Part shown: one piece after another, positions 1-13,300 of the stretch
Position numbering within the stretch: the first letter of the stretch is position 1
How the letters are laid out: every line of letters begins with the position of its first letter
NCBI GenBank assembly: GCA_903813345.2
Contig: CAIIXF020000008.1
Span: 20,136,822 to 20,200,821, forward strand
Reading direction: 5' to 3'
Origin: Owenia fusiformis
Lineage: Eukaryota; Annelida; Polychaeta; Sabellida; Oweniidae
Length of the DNA stretch: 64,000 bases
Notes under the pieces: generated by a model
Database searches by the model: none
What the model saw: the letters and a program-made list of their open reading frames with translations, nothing else
Told to the model about the DNA's origin: nothing
Position numbers and translations under genes: made by a program

Positions 1-141
1 ACCTGGAAAAGTGTAAATCCAAGAAAAAATTGAAATAATTTAAATCTCACATAACCAATCTGGAAAAATTCAATGAAACCACAAGCCTCTAGATGAGGGT
101 TATGAAGGTAGCAATTCACTACCTGTTTCCCGAAACACTAA

Positions 142-298
142 GCAAATATTTCATTCTAATGAGGGCAATACCTGTTCATCTTTCAATGATTTTTGCAGTA
201 TGTATTGCTTGGAGCCCATAGGGCGAAGGAAATACATGCTGCAAAAATCATTGAAAGTGAAACAGGTATTGCCCAAACATAGAATGAAATATTTGTTT
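142..298. repeat. Hairpin repeat
   Basis: Two arms of about 65 bases are near-perfect reverse complements. The left arm carries gcaaatatttcattct and the right arm agaatgaaatatttg, around a short GC-richer tip. It is probably a miniature palindromic element. I see no gene in 1-1124. Confidence 0.75.
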
Positions 299-1124
299 TA
301 TATTATCATTGCTAGACATTCTCTATGATCACTTTGCATTTCAAAGAAATATAGAATATTTGTTTTAACCTGTAAACATTTGGTTTAATCAATAAATGTA
401 TTGTAAACCCATGAGATAACATAATTACGTACAAGTATCACTTTTAAGTACACTTTTATTTTCGTCCAGTGCAGATGTCAGAATTCCCGGGCGGGCAATA
501 CGCCGGACAATACATCTTTTATAATCTAAAAATCGAGGGAGCTGTGAAATACACTATGGTATTTTTGATCACATGGTGCTGAATTAGCCAGTCAAATTAC
601 ACGATTTCTAGCATTGATATAATAATATTTGTTATTTCCTCCAGATATTTAACTTTGCTAACTTCCATAAATGACTCTTATGTCAAAATACCTGGATTTC
701 TATTGTTTTGTCAATCAGATGATCTTTGATTTTGATCTTATTTCTTCTTCCATCTTTAAACATTAGTCAGCCTGGTCCTTTGGTTTAATGATGCAGGAAT
801 TGATAACATGGACAGGGGAACCAAATGGTTGAAGGGGCACTCCAAAATATATAAAGACCAATGACAGGTACATTTTCATATTTTATTAATATGTCTTACA
901 TACTTAAAACTGAACATGTAGAACATAGAGGCATGATGCAAAATTATTTAAAAGATAATTAATATAGACTAATATATATATTCTTATATTCTAGCACCTA
1001 TGATAATGATGATATTATTATGATAAAATTTCAACACGAATGATATCTAGGATTTTATAAAATGATATCATAAGAAATAATCTGATATTGGATTCATCCC
1101 ACCATTATGATAGAATGAAACTTT

Positions 1125-2420
1125 TGATTTTAGGAGAAAGTTTGCCAAATAAATAGGCGCATGACAGGTAAAATATGTAAGGGCTCAGGCCCGTAGCCAG
1201 GATTTGCCAAGGGGGGTTCAGTTTTCAAAAATTTCCAGGGGGGGTTCACATTTGACAATTTTGGCCCAAATATGGCTAAAATCACTTGAAAAGTGCTCAA
1301 AATGGTGAAAAACTGCATGATTTTGAAAGAATTTTTGGCCAGGGGGGGGTTCGCCCGAACCCTGCGAACCCCCCCTGGCTACGGGCCTGGGGCTGCTAGG
1401 ATTTTTTTTGGACCAGTAGACTTTTTAGATATGACATCCTCCTAAGCATGTATCCAGAATCCGTACCTCCTTCTTCCCCCTGCTATCACCAATTTGGAAG
1501 CGCCCGATTAAACTGAATCACGTGATCTAATTATGCGCAATGACTTATACATGATTTCTGTCGCACTGTTGCGACAGCCAATCAGATTGCGAGTTCTTAA
1601 TCAGGGAAATGCTAACTGCTTATAGCAGGGTGTAAAAAGAAAGAAGATATTCTGGATTTTGAAGCCCTGTGATCGGAGGATGAGATATGAGGTCTATTAA
1701 AAAGGCATAACGTCACCAATGCGGAAAAGTCAATGTTTTTGCTATAAATCAAGCAATGGGGGTCTACGCGACCAGTTATAAATACTTGTAAGCGACGTTA
1801 TTATCACAAAATTAATAATGACGTTGCTGGCTTTTTAAACTTATATACCATACGCTATAAAAAAAATAATCAAAAATAACTACATAATGGAGGGGGGATT
1901 GAACGGAGGGGAATTCATAGTACTATGTATATAATACATAATAAGAGATGCTACTTGACTTTATTTCCTATAACTCCTAACTTTCCCATTTTTACTCTTT
2001 AATGATGTAACATCCAGTTTCATACTGAGTTAGGGAGTTTTTCAAATACACAAATGAGTAAATTGGTTCCATCTTAACCACATATCAATACCCCTGCCAT
2101 TCAATCCCCCCTCCATTCAATTTTAATTTTTTTCTATTATTTTTATAAAACGTATGGTAACTACCTTTAAAAAGCCAGAAATGACATTAGTTTTGTGATA
2201 ATAACGTCCCTTACAAGTATTTAAATGGTCATGCAGACCATTGTTGCCTGATTTATAGCAAAAACATTGACTTTTGCACATTGGTGAAGTTACGCCTTTT
2301 ATAATAGATCTCATATCTTAGAAGACTATAGGTTCAAAAAATTCCTAGGAGAATAACATATTTTACCTAGCATGCGCCTATTCATTTAGCAATTCAATTG
2401 TAAAATTTCTCCTAAAAATA
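1125..2420. repeat. Large palindromic element with degenerate arms
   Basis: The ends are inverted (gattttaggagaaa near 1126 and tttctcctaaaa near 2407). The arms stay complementary inward: aataggcgcatg near 1152 pairs with catgcgcctatt near 2371, and gatgagatatgaggtctatt near 1680 pairs with a matching segment near 2310. It looks like a foldback or long-TIR DNA element of about 1.3 kb without a recognisable transposase. The left arm is interrupted by a smaller repeat at about 1187-1390. Confidence 0.7.
1187..1390. repeat. MITE with CGTAGCCAGG ends, nested
   Basis: The inverted ends are caggcccgtagccagg and cctggctacgggcctg, around a G-rich and C-rich interior. It sits inside the left arm of the 1125-2420 palindrome and has no counterpart in the right arm, so it inserted later. 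Related copies lie at 9889-10100 and 11338-11516. Confidence 0.75.
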
Positions 2421-2621
2421 AATATCCCAGGTTTGTTGAATTTTCTAGCAGAAATCGCCGCATCCCCCATCTGTTCATTTCTTCAGATCACCGGGTGTGA
2501 TAATAGTAAAACAAAAATTAATATGATCTCTGTACAGAATAAAAATACTAGGAGCCCTATTAACTTGGTAAAGGAGAACCTGGGACTTTGTTTAACCTCA
2601 GTAGATTATTTTAGGCAACAT

Positions 2622-3942
2622 TCACCAAGAAGCATCAATGAGAGGCTCCAAGTGTTCCAGAAGTATATGATTCTTTACCTCTTCTGGCAGAGGCAGAGAG
2701 TCAACCTTTGTTTGAAAGTGATTGGCCTGAAGAAACACCCCTGATGAGTTGACACATTTACGGATGTATCTCGAGGCTTGGTTTTCAAGTGACGTGGCTT
2801 TTTCAAAATGGAAATTAACCTGTTTCAATTTGTCAGGCTCTTTTTCAAAAATTTCTATTGCTTTCTCATACAAGGATTGTGCACATGGTGTGCAACTGGT
2901 TTCTATGGCAACACAATACATCTCAACCTGCCTGAGATCATTACCATAGAAAAGGTCACTGGTGACTTTTGCTAGTTTGCACATGTCAAGATGTGCCCCA
3001 TATTTAAAAAGAATCTTGAGAGATCTTGATCTGTACATTCTACTCCAGGTTTCATTGATTAATTTCTGTAGCACTAAATCAATAGGATACATCTCAGGAC
3101 TTTTTCCACTTTTTTCATTTGGATTACACCTTCTGTCAAGTAATGCTTCCATTGTAAAATAATGCTGAGTATTTTTAGTGGCAGACAATAACAATGAGTC
3201 TTCACCTTCTGGCACATTCATATCAGCACCATTGTCACACAATAACTTGAAACAACTAAGATGGTCCTTTTCAACAGCAAGCCTGAGAGGACTGACTCCA
3301 TATTCTCCCCCATTGACATTTTACAATGTCTGAATGTCCTTCATAACTGGCTATACATAAAGGAGTTCTACAATAGGAGAAACTTCTATTACTGTCAATG
3401 TTAGGCTTAGGTTTATAATTCAAGAGCAATCTTACACATTCAATGCTGTTACATTCTGCAGCTATATACAAAACTGTTTTTGCATCATATTTAGAGGTTT
3501 CCATGTTTAAATCTGGATTGTGCAATAGCAGTATTTTCATGCATTCTGGCTTATTATACTCTGCTGCCCACATTGTAGCAGTTTCATCAAATTCCCCCTT
3601 TTCATTTACATCCATCCCTTTATCAAATAGAACTTGAAGACATTCAGGATTTCCACTAGCTGCAGCATATAGCAGTACTTTTTGACCTCGTTTCCTTCTT
3701 GGATTCAGCTTTGCACCATTGTCAAGCAAGTATCGCATACAATCAGCATGGCCATTTTGAGCAGCATACTCTAGAGGATATATATCATGATAATAATATA
3801 AATTGGCAGTTTTGTTTACATTAGCTCCATTTTTAACCAATTCTTTTAACTCATCCAATCTGCCAGTTTTAGCAGCATTTCCCATTAATTCAGCCTGTTT
3901 CTCTCTTAGTGCAACTGCTTTTTTACTCTGATTTCCAGGCAT
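2622..3942 (-). pseudogene. Ankyrin-repeat protein with SOCS-box-like C-terminus (ASB-like), frameshifted
   Basis: The gene is read on the minus strand from ATG 3942-3940 to TGA 2624-2622 without introns. The first 223-aa frame holds an N-terminal basic stretch and about five ankyrin repeats; DELKELVKNGANVN, PLEYAAQNGHADCMRYLLDN and TPLCIASYEGHSDIVK are typical. Near 3320 the frame breaks. The continuation in another frame starts NGGEYGVSPLRLAV, adds at least one more repeat (LLCDNGADMN) and ends in LPLPEEVKNHILLE. That ending resembles the C-terminal half of a SOCS box, which in ASB proteins recruits elongin B/C and cullin-5 for ubiquitination. About eight or nine residues of one repeat are missing at the break, which fits a small frame-shifting deletion rather than an intron. 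The lack of introns suggests a retrocopy. It could also be a live gene with an assembly or allelic error. Ankyrin assignment is secure; SOCS is moderate. Confidence 0.75.
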
Positions 3943-4984
3943 TTTAAAATTCTGACTAAGTTGATAAGTCTGCTTCTAGTGAATTGAGGTATTGTTTATA
4001 TCTTGTCTATCGTATGTGATAACATCCTCCCTCCTGAAAGCACACAGCAAGACTCCATTGTAGTTTGGCCAAATCTGACTAAAAGAGGGCTTAAAGGGTT
4101 GCATCACCTAACAACAGTAATTAGAGCACTTTCACATTTGATAATAACGCGAAGGTGTATTTATTGCATCTAATGAATGAAAAGGAATCTCATTGATGAT
4201 AATCTTCAAAAACTCATTTTTATTGTTTTCTAAGCCCTTGATAGTTATATACATCTGCTTTTTATACTGTAAATATTGTCCAAATGCCCCATTTTAACAA
4301 TTGAAGTCTTTATTTCTACAAAACACCATTTTTTCTCCGAATGCCAAAACTTTCTCAGAAAATTGTTAACATCTGATAGTTAACCTCTCTATTTTTGGCA
4401 CATCACTACATACTGCATACTCATCAAGTAAAGTTAAAGTTAATTGCATGTTTGTATTTTTGCTTTTCTTGTTGTCTAGTAAAGACTAACTAGAAAACAG
4501 CAACTCCACGGAGTAGCAAATCCCAAATCTTGAAAAAATTTTCTTAAACAGAGCACCCTTGTCACTAGGTATAAAGATATAAAATCTGTCTACTGGAAAA
4601 GTAGATTTACCAAAGATTTTGTTTTTTACAAAAAATGATGGAACACACAAACGCCTGGACACGCGAACAGACAAACAAATGGGCGAAGGAACAGACAGCT
4701 GAATGGCTTCTATGTCCCCTCGAATATTGATGGTGGAACAAATATCACTTTCATTAACATTGACAGAACATCCATCTGCCATGTTTTTTCTGTAAACTTG
4801 TTAACATCATCCCATAATCCATAATCACAAGTGTATAATAGTAGTTCAGTCACACACTGTATACCAGTAACACAAAGACCAGTCAATAATATCATATCGC
4901 ATGATGCATAGGTGGGGTATAAAGGCAAAACTGTTGACCGCTAATTAACCAATCAGATGTGAGTATTTCCACTGAGGTACTTAC
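3943..4984. other. Intergenic sequence, no gene seen
   Basis: The open frames here are short and have no recognisable protein pattern. The region lies upstream of the ankyrin gene start and may hold its promoter, but I see no convincing TATA element. Confidence 0.5.
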
Positions 4985-5161
4985 AATAAAACCTGTAAAG
5001 TGGAAAACCTCTGTATGTGGAGCACCCACATAAGTGGAACACTTCAAAATCCTACAGCCTATTGATTTATTGTTAAATAGAATTTCTGTAAAAGAAACAC
5101 CTACCAAGTGGACCACTTTTTAGAGGTATCAAAGGTGTTCCACTTATACAGGTTTTACTGT
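4985..5161. repeat. Dispersed repeat with inverted ends (AAACCTGTAAAGTGGAA family)
   Basis: The left end reads aaaacctgtaaagtggaa and the right end ccacttatacaggtttta, inverted relative to each other. Related copies occur near 18190, 35115-35570, 55192-55379 and 59178-59270, so this is a locally abundant short element family. Confidence 0.65.
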
Positions 5162-5196
5162 ACCCTTATGTGTCTGATAGTTGCACAAATTAATCC

Positions 5197-5324
5197 AGTA
5201 AAAGAAAATATTATCTGTCCAATTTGAGATACCAAATATTATCTGTCCAATAGGAGATACCAAATATTATCTATCCAATACGAGATACGAAATATTATCT
5301 GTCCAATAGGAGATACCAAGTATT
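5197..5324. repeat. Short tandem array, about 30-base unit
   Basis: About four copies of a unit containing aaatattatctgtccaata and gagatacc run head to tail. The array resumes at 5738-5785 after an inserted composite element. A single-copy relative of the same locus lies at 36120-36440, next to the same flanking words (gtctatggggaatct). The array therefore expanded here. Confidence 0.75.
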
Positions 5325-5588
5325 ATCCTACACTTAGTGTACTAAATGTATAATAACATTAAAAAATAAATTTGATATTTATGGGCAAAATGAATATCCG
5401 GAGGATATCGTCACGATATACTCCGGGCAAAGGATATCGTTACGATATACTCCGGAAAACCCAATATGCGGAGGATATTGTGACGATATACTCCGCTTGT
5501 TGATTTCCCGCCAAATTGACTCTATTTGGCATGAAATTCATTTTGCAATGATATTATACATTTAGTACACTCCTTGTAAGTGTAGGAT
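5325..5588. mobile_element. MITE with TATCCTACACTTA inverted ends
   Basis: The left end is tatcctacacttagtgtact and the right end is its inverted form, ending taagtgtaggata. The interior carries repeated ggaggatatcg and gatatactccg words. A second copy at about 45614-45848 is followed by the same hairpin. Confidence 0.7.
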
Positions 5589-5595
5589 AATAAGG

Positions 5596-5737
5596 ACATC
5601 CTATGATTTTTTTCAGAATATCATTTTAATCTACTCGGTGATATTGATATATGCACTCGTTCGCTTCGCTCTCTCGTCCAGATATCAATATCACCTCGTA
5701 GATAAAAATGATATTCCTCAAAATCATAGGATATCCT
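5596..5737. repeat. Hairpin element ending in ATCCTATGATTTT
   Basis: This is a near-perfect palindrome, with catcctatgattttt on the left and aaaatcataggatatcc on the right. The tip has the pattern cgttcgcttcgctctctcg. Relatives lie at 15640-15980, 21515-21662 and 45855-46000, with similar stems and varied tips. Confidence 0.7.
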
Positions 5738-5789
5738 ATAATTATCTGTCCAATACGAGATACCAAATATTATCTGTCCCATTTGTCCT

Positions 5790-7195
5790 CTTACAAGAAA
5801 AGATATTTCACTTTTTATAAATTGTGACCTAGTAACATTGGGTCTATGGGGAATCTCAATGATCTACAAATTACATTTTCAAAAAAATAAATTTTCGAAA
5901 TTGATTAACACTTTTTAAAACCACATTTCGTGATGTAACTTTACATATAGATTTCAAATATGATACTACTTCTACTGAATGATGTAAATCAAGAATATTC
6001 CATTTGAATAAAAGTAAGGCTTATTAGGTATCAGAACTGACACCATATTTGAAACCAATAACGTTTGCGCAGATCTCAGATCTATAACTTTATTTTACAG
6101 GTAACATAAGAAGCAAAACTTACATGTGTGACTCCCAGACTAAATGTTACGAAGTACTCAAATAAAGCTGACAAGTTAGTCTATTTTCTTCTCTCTAACT
6201 GTGCTCATCTACGGTAAATGTCTGAAAAATAATGAAGAACTCATAGTTATCCTATTCTATGGTACTTAGAATAAGTACTAGGGGATAGACAGATTATTTT
6301 CTGCAGATGGATTAGCTTGGTAGTGGTGAATTGGTCAACGAACATAGATATGATGATGTTTTGACACTCCAACAATGTGAGAGCATACTTTTTGACATGA
6401 ACTCGGAGATGTTTTGCTGTATTTCTATGAGATTCTTTGAAAATCGATGGGCTGCAATTTGAGAAATTCTAATTTGAACTTTGTCAAATTAAGATGCATC
6501 TAAATGGTACAAAAAGTAAGGAGAGTTCTAGTTCTACCTTCAAGAAATTCAAAATGTCTTACACCTGCCCTGGGCGATAATATGTTGGTTTTAGAATTTT
6601 TTACCTTTTGTTGCTCCAGTCCAACATGGACACGGGTTTAGTCTATCTAAATCGATTCTGTCAAGTTACAGGCTTGTATTCGTAATAAATATATAGCGAA
6701 ATTCTTCATGATAACTTGTCTGTGGCGGTAAAAAATTGATTTTAGAGTTTCACTTATTTTTCAAGGTCATCGGACTGGAGCATGATTTTTTCGTTTTCAA
6801 ATCATCGTATCGATTCAAATCATAATTAACTTCTGAAATCTTCACCCTCCTGTGTTTTAAAATCCTATTGATACACCATTCTTATATTTCAATGATACTT
6901 GTCATCTCTAATTGACAATATTTAGATTTGGAAATAACTGTCAACGAATGCTCCCTTTCCTCCCAATGTTATTGTANNNNNNNNNNNNNNNNNNNNNNNA
7001 TTATTCTGCAAAGTCAGTATTTCTATATGTGCACGCAGATTATATGTTAATGCAATAACTAATAATTGGACGTATCCAATACTTTGCAGTGGTATTCATC
7101 AATATCTAAAGCGACGTTTGCGCAAGTATTGTACTAATCAAAGCTTTATTTCCGAAGATATAAGATTTCAAAGTTTAGCATTTTTTTCAAAAAAT
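5790..7195. other. Upstream region of the peptidase gene, including an assembly gap
   Basis: No gene is seen. The part to about 6010 is a dispersed repeat also found at 36120-36440. Positions 6977-6999 are 23 N bases, so promoter elements for the gene starting at 7196 could be partly missing. Confidence 0.5.
6977..6999. other. Assembly gap (23 N)
   Basis: A run of N characters lies about 200 bases before the peptidase start codon. Confidence 1.
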
Positions 7196-7313
7196 ATGGC
7201 CAATGTATCAGAATATGGGGAATGGAAATCACCCATATCCAGCAAGCTGGTGTCAGAGAGCAGTGTTAAGTTTCAGGAAGTGCATGTTGACAAAGGCTCA
7301 GAGGGATATGCTG
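7196..7313 (+). CDS. Peptidase exon 1
   Basis: This exon holds the start codon and residues 1-39 ([19 protein letters not shown]...). The YGxWKSPI opening is typical of this S9 subfamily. It ends in a GTGAGT donor at phase 1. The frame stays open upstream to 7118 but offers no earlier ATG, so 7196 is the chosen start. Confidence 0.85.
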
Positions 7314-10300
7314 GTGAGTGATAATTGTTAATTGATCTGTGGTTGTGGTCCATCTAGCGACGCATTGTCACGATTAATTGATCGCAATTCGTGATTCTGG
7401 CAATGCGTGATGTTTTGAAAAAATTAAACCTGCTAAAATTCTGCTAAAAATGTTTTCCTATCTCGTTTTCAAGCAAATGTGTGACTTTTCTCGTTCGATC
7501 CTTAGTTCATTTTCCAATGTTCTCTGATATGTTAATTAGCCTTGCCCAAGTAGGTATTTTTTTACTAATCTGATCTAGAATTATTACCGCCTTGTACAAT
7601 CCAATACATCTCCGCTGATATTATGCTGAGGTATTCAACGGTTTCGAGATTTCCATAATATCTACACTATCAGGGGTATCACGAAACCTTATTGATTGAC
7701 AGATCGCGTGGACGACACGACGTGTGACTTCAGGCTGATTGACCAATCAAAACGTTATAAGGTTGAGCTGCATAAACAAAGCAAACTTACTGTCTACGAC
7801 TTGAAATTCAATGATCTGATCGAGTGTTTCTTTAGAGTTGCAATATCATTCATGAATATTATGTAATTAAATGTACATTGGAATGTATGAGTCATTAATA
7901 TAAATTAAATCATGCGATTCAATGTTGATTTAAAACTGATTTCACGATGAAAATGTAGCGGGTCATGCAGTCGATCAGTGATTCAATCTCAGCCTACATG
8001 TCGATCATTTGAATTCAGCGATCATTTCAACGTTTATTGTTGAAATTTTATCACCTCCGGTTATCCAATTGATGCTCCGGCATCCATTAAACTGATTGAT
8101 ATTTATCTGATAAAATATTTGTATTTTCATGATGAATTCGTGCAAGATTTGTTCGTGAAAAGTCCTGGTGAAAAGTGTACTTGTTTTTGACAGTGCATAA
8201 TAATGAGCTAACGCTACAGGGCCGTCGTTGATTGGTCAAATTTTACCGACATCAACAAACTGTCGGTAAAGCACGTGGCTTTCTCTTTGGTACAAGGCGG
8301 TCATAAAAGAAATCAAGATAAGTAAAAGAGACCGACTTGGGCAAGGCTATGATATGTTTTCACATCCAGTTTTTATGTCACCACCAAGAAGTGGTGCCAT
8401 ATTGTTATGGTCTCCGTTTTTTGTGGTGGCGGTTGGTAATCGGTGGGTGGCGGGCGGCAGTTGGCATCTGTAACAAATTTTTAAAACTTCCAATAACTTA
8501 ACAAATACTGTTTAGACTGACTTAAATTTTTTTCCAAATCATCTACACGTTTTCAAAAGTTCAAATCTGATTTTACATTTAAGATTTCACCTTCAATGAC
8601 CTTTTCAATGTCAAAAAAGGTTAAAAAAGGTCTTTTTTCAACTTGCTCCAAATTGACCAAATTTTTTTTGAAAACCATTTATTTTGTTATGGTCTCCGTC
8701 TTTTGTGGTGGCAGTTGGTGCTTGGCAGGTGGTGGTTTGCGGGTGGTGGGCGGTGGGTTTCGGGCCGTCACTCAAAATCATTGACAAGTAATCGGAAGTT
8801 CAAATCTGACTTCAGATTTGAGATTTCACCTTCAATGACCTTCTCAGGGTCAAAAACTTGCTTCAAATTGACCAATTATTTTTTCAAAATCATCTACAGA
8901 GTTCTCAGAAATTCAAATCTGACTTAAGATTGAACTAATAACATTGTGAGCAACATTTAGGTTTAAAGTTTTTTTATTATCATTTAAACAAAACAAATTA
9001 CAAACACAGCAAGGGCCGAAGCAATGCATTGTTAGCAACATTGGTGAGATTTTGTCATGTTAATGCCTTGTTACATATTATTTTCAAACAGTCTACAGCT
9101 ATCTGGTTCAAGTTTTCACAGGGATATATTTTGCATTCATTCAGCAGTTCGTGGCTTAACAAGTAACTGTATCCAAACAAAGCAGAGAAAACCCTTTTCT
9201 CAAATTTATATTTGCATTTAATTTGTAGACATTGTGTACTGGTCAGAGCTGAGGTTTGATGAAGGTGGCCGCTACGTCATCTGCTCCAAGAAAGAGGATC
9301 AAGCTGATTACACGTCATGGACCCCAGAGGGATTCAATGCGAGGAACAGAGTTCATGAGTATGGCGGGGGAGCTTTTTTCGTCAATAATGGCACTGTGTA
9401 TTTTAGCAATTTTTCTGATCAGAGAATGTACGCTCAAGCGAGTCCAGAAAGTAAACCTGAAGCCATCACCCCTGCAGATTGTGGATGGAGATTCGCTGAT
9501 GGCACATTTTCAACAAAGGTAATTAAGAAACGAGGGTTATTTTACAATGTTATACTCGATAAAATTAAGACCAATCTTAAGTTCTTAACCTGTCTTTATT
9601 ATTCTGAATAAATGCAACAAGAGCTCAGTATGGGTCTTTCATTCATTTCATGATTTGTTCAGATATATAGCTTCACCTTAGATTGATATAATATAGGGAA
9701 TATTGAACAGGTAATAATGTTTTCCAGGCACGTTTAATGATGCTGTTGATTAACACCTCACTTTATTGGTTTAGTGAATTAAATATAAAACCTATCTTTA
9801 TTATAAATTGGTTTACCCAAAGGTGAAGTCACAGAGGCTCAAGTAGAAGTTATTACTATATGGCTTATGGACTGTAACTGGAGATCATAGGCGTAGCCAG
9901 GGGGGTGCGATGGAAATAGAAATACAACCAGAAGGCTCAATTTTGAAAATAGTTGGATCAAATTTTGAAAAATTCAAAACAAACCTTAAAAAAATTTTGG
10001 GGTTGCTTATGCCACAATCACCCCCCCCCCCCTCGACTAAAAACCAAAAATCTTTTGGCGATTGTACCCCTCTGACTGAAAGCTGGCTACACCACTGGAG
10101 ATGATACCAAGTCACCTTAAATCTCTATTTTTGAAATAATATTCTCTGGGGAAATATAACCGGAATAAGTATGAGCTTTGTAGAATCTTTAACATGGGTT
10201 TATAATTGTGAATGCTTCTTATATACAGTATCAGTATAAGTACCTTCTTAGACAAATACATCAGCTTTAATGGGGGTTTTTCATCAGAGACGTAAAAGGA

Positions 10301-13300
10301 AGGACTTTCTTTATTGAGCAAACAACCTAATATTATGATATTTGCAATTTATTATCATCAACCAAAAATGATGTATGGTAAGTCATTGAAGTTTTCACAA
10401 AACATATCTTCATGCATGCAAAATAAAATGTTTGTCAAGAAGTAAGTAGAGTGATTTATTTTACCAGTGAAGTCACAATATCACAGAGAATGTTTCCTTT
10501 TTACCATGTGAGCACCCCCAAATGGTGCCATTTTACAAAGGTCCACGTGCAGTATGGCAAGTGATTTTAGACAGTCATATCTTTCACCATGAGAACTTCT
10601 TTGGCATAAATACAGTGGTTTTCATTAAAACAATATGTTTTCTTTCAAGTGAAGTCCCCATGATGATAAAAATATCAATCGAACAATTCGAAAAATTATA
10701 AATAGGGACCCCACGTCAACAATTTTTTCAAAATGTTGAACTTGTTTGCTCAAAAGAGTATCTTCTTTTTCTAATTTTTATTGCATGGAAAGATTTTTCA
10801 ATAAAGGGTCTAAAACATCCTCAAAAGAAGAATGGTATTGAAAGTCTAGTTTTGAAGATATCAATTTTCGATGACCAAAAGCATGCTGAAAACAATGGAT
10901 AGCATGAGTTCTCCTTATGGGAAAATAACATGGGAAATGTGGTTTTTAACTTTCGCATTTCAATACCCATCCCCTTTTCAGAATTTATTAAATAAATATA
11001 GTGTAGAAGAAACTTTTGATATATATAAATTGAGAAAAACACGATCCTCTTTTAAGAAAATAAGCCTTGCATTTTTAAAAAAGTGACAAGGTGGGGTCCT
11101 AATCCATAATTTTTCAGAGAGTTGGATTGATATTTTACTATCATGGGGACTTCACTTTAAAGAAAACATATTGTTTTAATAAAAACCACTGTATTTATAT
11201 CCAGAAAGTACTCATGGTGAAAGATATGGCTGTCTAAAATCACTTTCCATACTGCACATGGACCTTTCCTCATCATTTTTCCAGAACCAAAATCAAACAC
11301 ATATTGTGCAAATGATGAATGTTTCCTTTTCACTATGTGGGCTTGTAGCCAGCTTTTGCAAATGGGGGGGCAGTGTTGCTTTTCAAAAGATACCAGGGGG
11401 GTCACATTTGATAATCAAAATCACTTGAAAAGTGCTCAGAATGGTATAAAAATCTGCATGATTTTGAAAAATTTTGTCCAGCTCAAACTCCCCCCCGGCC
11501 CCTGGCTACAAGCCTGAGAATGGTGCCATTTTTACGAGCATATTATTCAACAAGTTAAATCTCTCTTTAAGGAAGACAACCTTGTAAGTTTAGACTCATA
11601 TATGTGCATGGTCAACGGTATAATTTACCTTGAAAATCTGCCATATTAAATAAGCACCATAGGCACCAATATATTGTAAAATTACACAAAACTGAATTCC
11701 ACTGAAATGATAATGAAAAACAGTGTATTAACTCCCATCCTCTGTTTGCAAAATTACTTATGTTGGCAATTAATTTTACTTTATAGCTAGGACGCATCTT
11801 TTGTGTTCGAGAAGACCATGGTGTGGTTGAAAGAAAGGAGGCTAAAGAAGCCCAGAATACAATAGTGGTCATAAATCCAACCAATCAACAGCAGAACATT
11901 TTGGTGAGAAATATGCATGGGGAGTAAGTCACCTCTCCCTATAATATGCTCCTGTATTTTATTTAATATAGAGAATATCAGAGTGGAAATGACTTACTCC
12001 CATTGGAAATACTTTCATGTAGAATATACATGTACATTGAAATTGTATTGGATACTTTGGATAATAAGTTGCAATATTAGGATAGATACAGTGCAAGTGA
12101 AAAATCCTTCAATGCCTGTCCCATTTTTCATTCAAAATTGACTCAAAGATTTTGATAAAGATTGTGCAGATAATTATCTCATGAAGAATTTGTCTTTGGA
12201 TTCGTTTTGCTAAATTCAGTGTTGTCTCTTAACCATGTGCAAATTAGTGTAGCTATACAGGTACATTTATTTATTCTCAGTCATCATGTAATGTTCCTTC
12301 CAGGCAAGTGGCTGTGACTTTTACTCCACTCCTAGAGTGTCACCAGATGGCAGTAAGATAGCATGGGTTCAATGGAACCATCCAAATATGGTAAGGGAAC
12401 AATATTATATCTTGACTACATTGTCCAATATATTCAGAAAATTTTAAACCCATAACTCTCTTGGAAAATTATGCCAATACTGATGATAAACACCTATAAG
12501 CCCAGTAGGAAATATATACATTTAATTATGTTCCACTTCTGCTAATGTTATTCGTTATCCCACTGCTTTGTACCTGAAACCTCAATTGCCATAGGATTAA
12601 AACAGGGACATTATATGCTAAAAAGGTTATTAGAACTGGGAAGTTTTTCACATGTAACATGATTACTAGCAAATAAGATTATTATGTGTTTCAAGTGTGA
12701 TATTAAAATTTTCTTTATGTTTACAGCCATGGGATAGCACTGAGATTTGGGTTGCTGATGTTGACTCTAGTGGTGATTCTCTAGTACCTGGCTCCTCTAA
12801 GAAGGTATGTGTATTTTACAATTATTAACAATAGTTTGAGACCCATTTGTAAATTAATATATCAGATGCTGGCACAGTTTTGCCGGAAGTTTGCAAGAAG
12901 TAACTTTTGGCAATGCAGTATGTTAGAGTAACCTAGTAGGTGTAAGAAAATATAAGGTGATGGCCTTTAAAGTGGTAAAAACAATTTTCACGGCCGAATT
13001 GGACTTCAATTCCTGCGATTTCAGGGGGTACTATACGACTATTTCATAACATAAAGGATATAGTTGCTATTGTTCTGCTTTCTACAGCACACATTACTAG
13101 TCCAAAGATGAATAATATCCTAAAGTTATAGGCCGATATCTGTATTAGTCTCAGAAATATTGCAATTAATAGGAAAAAAATATGCAATTTTAGTCATTTT
13201 TAAGTCTCACGTATCTTATATTTGTAGCTTCCAGCAAAAGATGGCAGCTTAAATAGCTCAAAATTGTTTTCTAAAAACTAATTCAAGCTTTGCTTGATAT

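Noticed and set aside
4486-5116. Overlapping minus-strand open frames as a small gene
   Set aside because: They are short, mutually overlapping frames without motifs, partly in a dispersed repeat.
7118-7195. Upstream extension of peptidase exon 1 as a targeting sequence
   Set aside because: The frame is open but offers only TTG at 7118 and no ATG before 7196. The family-typical sequence starts shortly after the 7196 ATG.
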